Shown here: piece after piece, positions 61,285-64,000 of the stretch
Layout of the letters: each line of letters opens with the position of its first letter
Position numbering within the stretch: position 1 is the first letter of the stretch
NCBI GenBank assembly: GCA_040752005.1
Contig: JBFMFX010000019.1
Span: forward strand, 16,743 to 80,742
Source of the DNA: RBG-16-66-20 sp040752005
GTDB lineage: Bacteria; Pseudomonadota; Gammaproteobacteria; Burkholderiales; SG8-39
Reading direction: 5' to 3'
Length of the DNA: 64,000 nucleotides
The notes under the pieces: model-generated
The model's input: the letters and a program-made list of their open reading frames with translations, nothing else
The model's database searches: none
Told to the model about the DNA's origin: nothing
Program-made: the position numbers and the translations under genes

Positions 61285-61290
61285 AGTATA
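61285..61290 (-). promoter_or_regulatory. -10 hexamer 7 bases before the mntA-like ATG
   Basis: TATACT on the minus strand, last base 7 from the A of ATG at 61278. No ribosome-binding site is present; a leaderless transcript is predicted. Confidence 0.55.
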
Positions 61291-61334
61291 GGGGAAGTGC
61301 CGCCGCAGGCGTCGGGACTGTCCCGCGCGGCGCG

Positions 61335-62117
61335 CTACCGCACCGCGGTGAAGATGAACCGGTTCAGGCAGAAGAACCACTCGCCTTCGCCCGAGCGCGA
61401 GCGCAGCTCGTTCGCCCAGCGGTCGGCCTCCTCGCGCGCGACGCCGTGCCGGATCGCGGCGGCGCGCGCCGAGGCGATCAGGCCGGCGCCGAACGACTCC
61501 GGGTCGTAGCGCGTCTCGATCATGGTGTAGCAGCGCACGTCGGCAAGGCGCATCCCGGCGGCAAGAAAGTGCGCGTGCAGCTCGCGCGGCAGGTGCGCGT
61601 GCGCGAACTGCGCCGCGCCGCGCGCCTGCAGCACCCGGCGCGTGAGCGCCGGATCGGCCGAGGCCCACGTGCACAGATCCCAGTCGGATTCGAGCACGAC
61701 GAGGCGCCCGCCGCGCTTTAGCACGCGCGCCGCCTCGCGGACCGCGCCGGCGACATCCGGCACGTAGCTGTAGACCTGCGCCGCGACCACGAAGTCGAAG
61801 CTCGCGTCGGCGTACGGCAGCCGGGCGGCGTCGCCCTCGCGCACCTCGATCGCCTGCTCCAGCCCCTCGCGCGCGATGCGCGCCCTCGAGGCCTCGACCG
61901 CGTCGCGGCTGGAATCGAGCGCCGCGATTCGCCCGCCGGGAGACACCTCGCGCGCCAGCTCGCAGGCGAGATAGGCGACGCCGCACCCGACGTCGAGGCC
62001 CGACTCGCCGGGACGCGCGCCGATCGCCTCGCGCAGGCGGCGGCGCTGCTCGACGATCTGCGGGCTGGCGTAGAGCCTCTCCAGTCCGGCGATCGCCCTG
62101 GCGTCGTAGGTCAGCAT
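61335..62117 (-). CDS. Class I SAM-dependent methyltransferase
   Basis: A 260-residue methyltransferase. GLDVGCGVAYLACELAREV binds SAM, IAALDSSRDAVEASRARIAR gives the acidic loop, EGDAARLPYADASFDFVVAA motif II and VLKRGGRLVVLESDWDLC motif III, as in UbiE/Coq5 and small-molecule methyltransferases. The C-terminal half has YTMIETRYDPESFGAG. Substrate unknown. It lies 16 bases downstream of the TSUP permease gene, on the same strand, in a likely three-gene unit with the spermidine-synthase-like gene. Confidence 0.88.
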   Translation of the reverse strand: MLTYDARAIAGLERLYASPQIVEQRRRLREAIGARPGESGLDVGCGVAYLACELAREVSPGGRIAALDSSRDAVEASRARIAREGLEQAIEVREGDAARLPYADASFDFVVAAQVYSYVPDVAGAVREAARVLKRGGRLVVLESDWDLCTWASADPALTRRVLQARGAAQFAHAHLPRELHAHFLAAGMRLADVRCYTMIETRYDPESFGAGLIASARAAAIRHGVAREEADRWANELRSRSGEGEWFFCLNRFIFTAVR

Positions 62118-62133
62118 GCGCGCACCGGCCCGA

Positions 62134-62877
62134 TCATGCCACCGCGCGGGCGACGAGCGACACGCCGCTTGCGAGCAAGACCAGAGATACCGCGCGCAGC
62201 AGTGTCTCGCGCGAGATGCGGCGGAATACGTGGCCGGCCGCCCAGAGCCCCGCAAGCCCTGCCGGAACCACCGCCGCGGCATACAGCCAGACCTTCGGAT
62301 CGAGCAGGAACCCGGTGACGAAGAACGCGGCGGTGCGAAGCGAGATGCTGGCGAGCGTCGCCAGGCCGAGCGTGGCGCGGAACTGTTCCTTGGTGAGCCC
62401 GCGGTGCGAGAGATACATGGCGTAGGGCGGCCCGCCCGCCCCGAAGAGGGTGCTCGTCACCCCGCCCGCGAGCCCCGCCACGTACGCCCAGCGCGGCCCG
62501 AGCACGGCGCGCGCCGCACCGCCCGCGGCGAGGCTGTAGAGCGCGAAGGCGGCGACGAACAGGCCGAGCGCGAGGGTGGCCGCCTGCCGCGGCAGGCTGA
62601 CGAGCAGCGTCGCGCCTGCGACGGTGCCGACGACGATCGCCGGCACCATGCGAGTCCATTCGGCGCGCACCGCGTGCTTCGGATTCTCGAATCCGATGCG
62701 CAGCGCGTTGGCGAGGTCCATCAGCACATAGAGCGCGAGCGCGAAGGCGAGCGGCACGAAGTGCGTCGCGACCGGAATCGTGATCAGGGCCGCGCCGAAG
62801 CCGGTGACGCCGAAGACGATCGAGCCGGCGAAGGCGAGCGCGGCGAGCGCGGCGATCTCACCGTACTCCGGCGTCAC
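62134..62877 (-). CDS. TSUP (TauE/SafE-like) membrane permease
   Basis: A 247-residue membrane protein with about eight hydrophobic segments. AFAGSIVFGVTGFGAALITI in the first half and GLAGGVTSTLFGAGGPPYAM in the second are the paired TSUP signatures. Family members move sulfite, sulfoacetate, taurine-related or other organic acids. The GTG at 62877 overlaps the stop of the spermidine-synthase-like gene (GTGA), indicating strong coupling. The methyltransferase follows after 16 bases. Confidence 0.88.
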   Translation of the reverse strand: MTPEYGEIAALAALAFAGSIVFGVTGFGAALITIPVATHFVPLAFALALYVLMDLANALRIGFENPKHAVRAEWTRMVPAIVVGTVAGATLLVSLPRQAATLALGLFVAAFALYSLAAGGAARAVLGPRWAYVAGLAGGVTSTLFGAGGPPYAMYLSHRGLTKEQFRATLGLATLASISLRTAAFFVTGFLLDPKVWLYAAAVVPAGLAGLWAAGHVFRRISRETLLRAVSLVLLASGVSLVARAVA

Positions 62878-63656
62878 GCGCCCGGCCCCGCTCGCACGAG
62901 CAGCGCGCGCGCGTTCCAGCGGTTCATCCGCCGCAGCCGCTCGACGTAGCGCGGAAACGCCAGCCCGTAGCGCGCCTGCAGGCGCACCGCCCGCTCGCGC
63001 AGCTCGCGCCATTCGACCGCCCGCGGCGCGCCCTTCAGCGCGAGCACGATGATGTTCGGGTCGCTGAGCGCGGGCAGGCACAGCACCGCGCCGTCGAAGG
63101 CGCGCTCGATGCGCTGCAGGTTGCGGTCGAGATGGCGATCGTCGTCCATGAAATTCATCACCAGGGCGCCCGGCTCCTCCAGCGCGAGCCATGCGGCGTC
63201 GAAAAACGCCTGCGACACCAGCGCCGCCGGCGTGGTCTCGTCCTCGAAGCCGTCCACCACCAGCAGGTCGCAACATTCGGGCGCGAGCGCCTCCAGCCCG
63301 TCGCCGTGCTCGATCGCAAGGCGCGCATCGTCCGGCGGAACATGGAAGAACGCCCGCGCCGCCGCGATCACGCGATCGTCCAGCTCGCGCACGCGCAGCG
63401 CAAGGCGCGGGAAGTGCCGGTGAAAGAACTTGGCGAGCGAACCTCCGCCCAGCCCGATCATCAGCGCGCGCCGCGGCTGCGGATGAAAGAGCAGGAACGC
63501 CATCATGCAGCGGGTGTACTCGAGCGCGAGCGCGTACGGATCGTCCAGCCGCATCGCGCTCTGGATCGCCTCGCCGCCGATATGCAGCTCGCGCACGCCG
63601 CGCGATTCGCTCACGGTGATCGCGGGGCGGCGCGGAAAGCGTGCGGCTCGGGCCAT
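62874..63656 (-). CDS. Spermidine synthase-like protein
   Basis: A 260-residue Rossmann-fold protein of the spermidine-synthase family. MIGLGGGSLAKFFHRHFPRL is the SAM/decarboxy-SAM motif, VRELDDRVIAAARAFFHVPP has the acidic ribose contact, and LAIEHGDGLEALAPECCDLL and VVDGFEDETTPAALVSQAFF the catalytic region. The usual aminopropyl DxYD-type signature is not clear, so it may act on another substrate. TATACT (63667-63672 on the minus strand) lies 11 bases before the ATG at 63656, which is chosen over one at 63707. Overlaps the TSUP gene. Confidence 0.85.
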   Translation of the reverse strand: MARAARFPRRPAITVSESRGVRELHIGGEAIQSAMRLDDPYALALEYTRCMMAFLLFHPQPRRALMIGLGGGSLAKFFHRHFPRLALRVRELDDRVIAAARAFFHVPPDDARLAIEHGDGLEALAPECCDLLVVDGFEDETTPAALVSQAFFDAAWLALEEPGALVMNFMDDDRHLDRNLQRIERAFDGAVLCLPALSDPNIIVLALKGAPRAVEWRELRERAVRLQARYGLAFPRYVERLRRMNRWNARALLVRAGPGA

Positions 63657-63666
63657 GGGGCGCGAC

Positions 63667-63672
63667 AGTATA
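63667..63672 (-). promoter_or_regulatory. -10 hexamer of the spermidine synthase-like operon
   Basis: TATACT on the minus strand, ending 11 bases before the ATG at 63656. Predicted leader about 4 bases; no clear -35 or ribosome-binding site. Confidence 0.45.
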
Positions 63673-63778
63673 TCGGCGAGCGCCGCCGGAAAAGCGCCGG
63701 ATTTCACCGTCTGTTCGGCGGATGCGCCGCATGCGCCGCCCGAATAATGCCGGCATCCGCAAGCACGGCCGAGGCCCG

Positions 63779-64000
63779 ATGATGCGCAGCGCCGAGAACT
63801 CTCTCCCGCGCGAAGCCGAAGGCGAAAGGGAGCGTTTCGCCAACCTCAAGCTCGCGTTCTCGCGCGCGCAGGTCGAGGCGCGCGCCGCGATCGCGAGCGA
63901 TGCGCGCGCGCAGGCCGAAGAGCGGCTGCGCGAGGCCGCCGAGCGGCGGCTTGCCGCCGAGGCGAGCGTACGCCAGACGCTCGAGCGCCGCGAGCGCGCC
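63779..64000 (+). CDS. Coiled-coil protein, cut by the right window edge
   Basis: An ATG ATG pair at 63779 opens a frame that runs to 64000 without a stop (74 codons). The product begins MMRSAENSLPREAEGERERF and continues ANLKLAFSRAQVEARAAIAS, then an Ala/Glu/Arg-rich helix (AEERLREAAERRLAAEASV) typical of a coiled coil. Such N-termini occur before sensor or GGDEF domains, but no domain is visible in the part seen. Divergent from the spermidine-synthase-like operon. Confidence 0.6.
   Translation, partial: MMRSAENSLPREAEGERERFANLKLAFSRAQVEARAAIASDARAQAEERLREAAERRLAAEASVRQTLERRERA

Noticed and set aside
58473..61721. A 1082-codon plus-strand open frame over the cyclodeaminase, TPR and MntA-like genes
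   Set aside because: It is Arg/Pro-rich without motifs and conflicts with three well-supported genes.

Overview
The window is a compact chromosomal segment of very high G+C (roughly 70 percent by eye) with about 60 protein genes, short gaps, many 1-4 base start/stop overlaps and strong third-position GC bias. The gene set (topoisomerase IV parC and parE, MnmC, ArfB, YajD, DUF2889, DUF2917, YdcH, kynurenine-pathway genes, a PsrA-controlled beta-oxidation operon) fits a betaproteobacterium, probably near Burkholderiales, Rhodocyclales or Nitrosomonadales. That placement is inferred from gene content only. I saw no rRNA, tRNA, CRISPR array, insertion sequence or integrase.

Layout. 1-1318: three unrecognised minus-strand genes running off the left edge, then a small membrane protein. 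1328-7119: ARPP-1 protein, a PD-(D/E)XK protein, a YpsA-like protein, a DEDDy exonuclease, a GIY-YIG-like protein, DUF2889, YajD-type HNH nuclease, ArfB and a GGDEF protein. 7159-11739: parC, a small gene and parE, with a REP-like element. 11832-16387: a minus operon of 3-hydroxyanthranilate dioxygenase, DapA-like aldolase, mmsA, enoyl-CoA hydratase and an enolase-superfamily pseudogene. 16672-20347: a glycosyltransferase, GH130 enzyme and cupin operon. 20450-30242: nhaA, mnmC, a CDF transporter, an alpha-hydroxy-acid dehydrogenase divergent from an IclR regulator, egtD, a PBP7-type endopeptidase and an Atm1-like ABC exporter. 30340-38073: psrA-fadE-thiolase-fadB-thioesterase-hydrolase, with promoter and operator visible. 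38077-41404: marC, GST, kynA, kynU. 41391-44602: secreted protein, acyl-CoA dehydrogenase with partner phosphotransferase, YdcH protein. 44769-52549: HD protein, a protease-like protein lacking the catalytic His, an EEP phosphatase/nuclease, enoyl-CoA hydratase, PLP ammonia-lyase/racemase, DUF427-cyclase fusion and quinone oxidoreductase. 52539-64000: LysR with small DUF2917 partners, 2,4-dienoyl-CoA reductase, a NUDIX-MBL fusion, glutathione reductase, an ornithine cyclodeaminase relative, a TPR protein, an orphan MntA-like nucleotidyltransferase, a methyltransferase, a TSUP permease with a spermidine-synthase-like protein, and a truncated coiled-coil gene.

Together these describe an aerobic heterotroph with heavy investment in acyl-CoA catabolism (at least ten genes), tryptophan breakdown split over two loci, thiol redox chemistry and oligosaccharide metabolism. 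The most unusual signals are: many genes whose -10 hexamer lies only 7-12 bases before the start codon (leaderless or near-leaderless transcripts); a symmetrical divergent promoter at 48904-48932; a REP-like repeat translated as the N-terminus of an enoyl-CoA hydratase; an enolase-superfamily gene whose centre has been deleted; and the unexplained HAAO/DapA-like/MmsA operon. I did not find a clear-cut new defence or mobile system.
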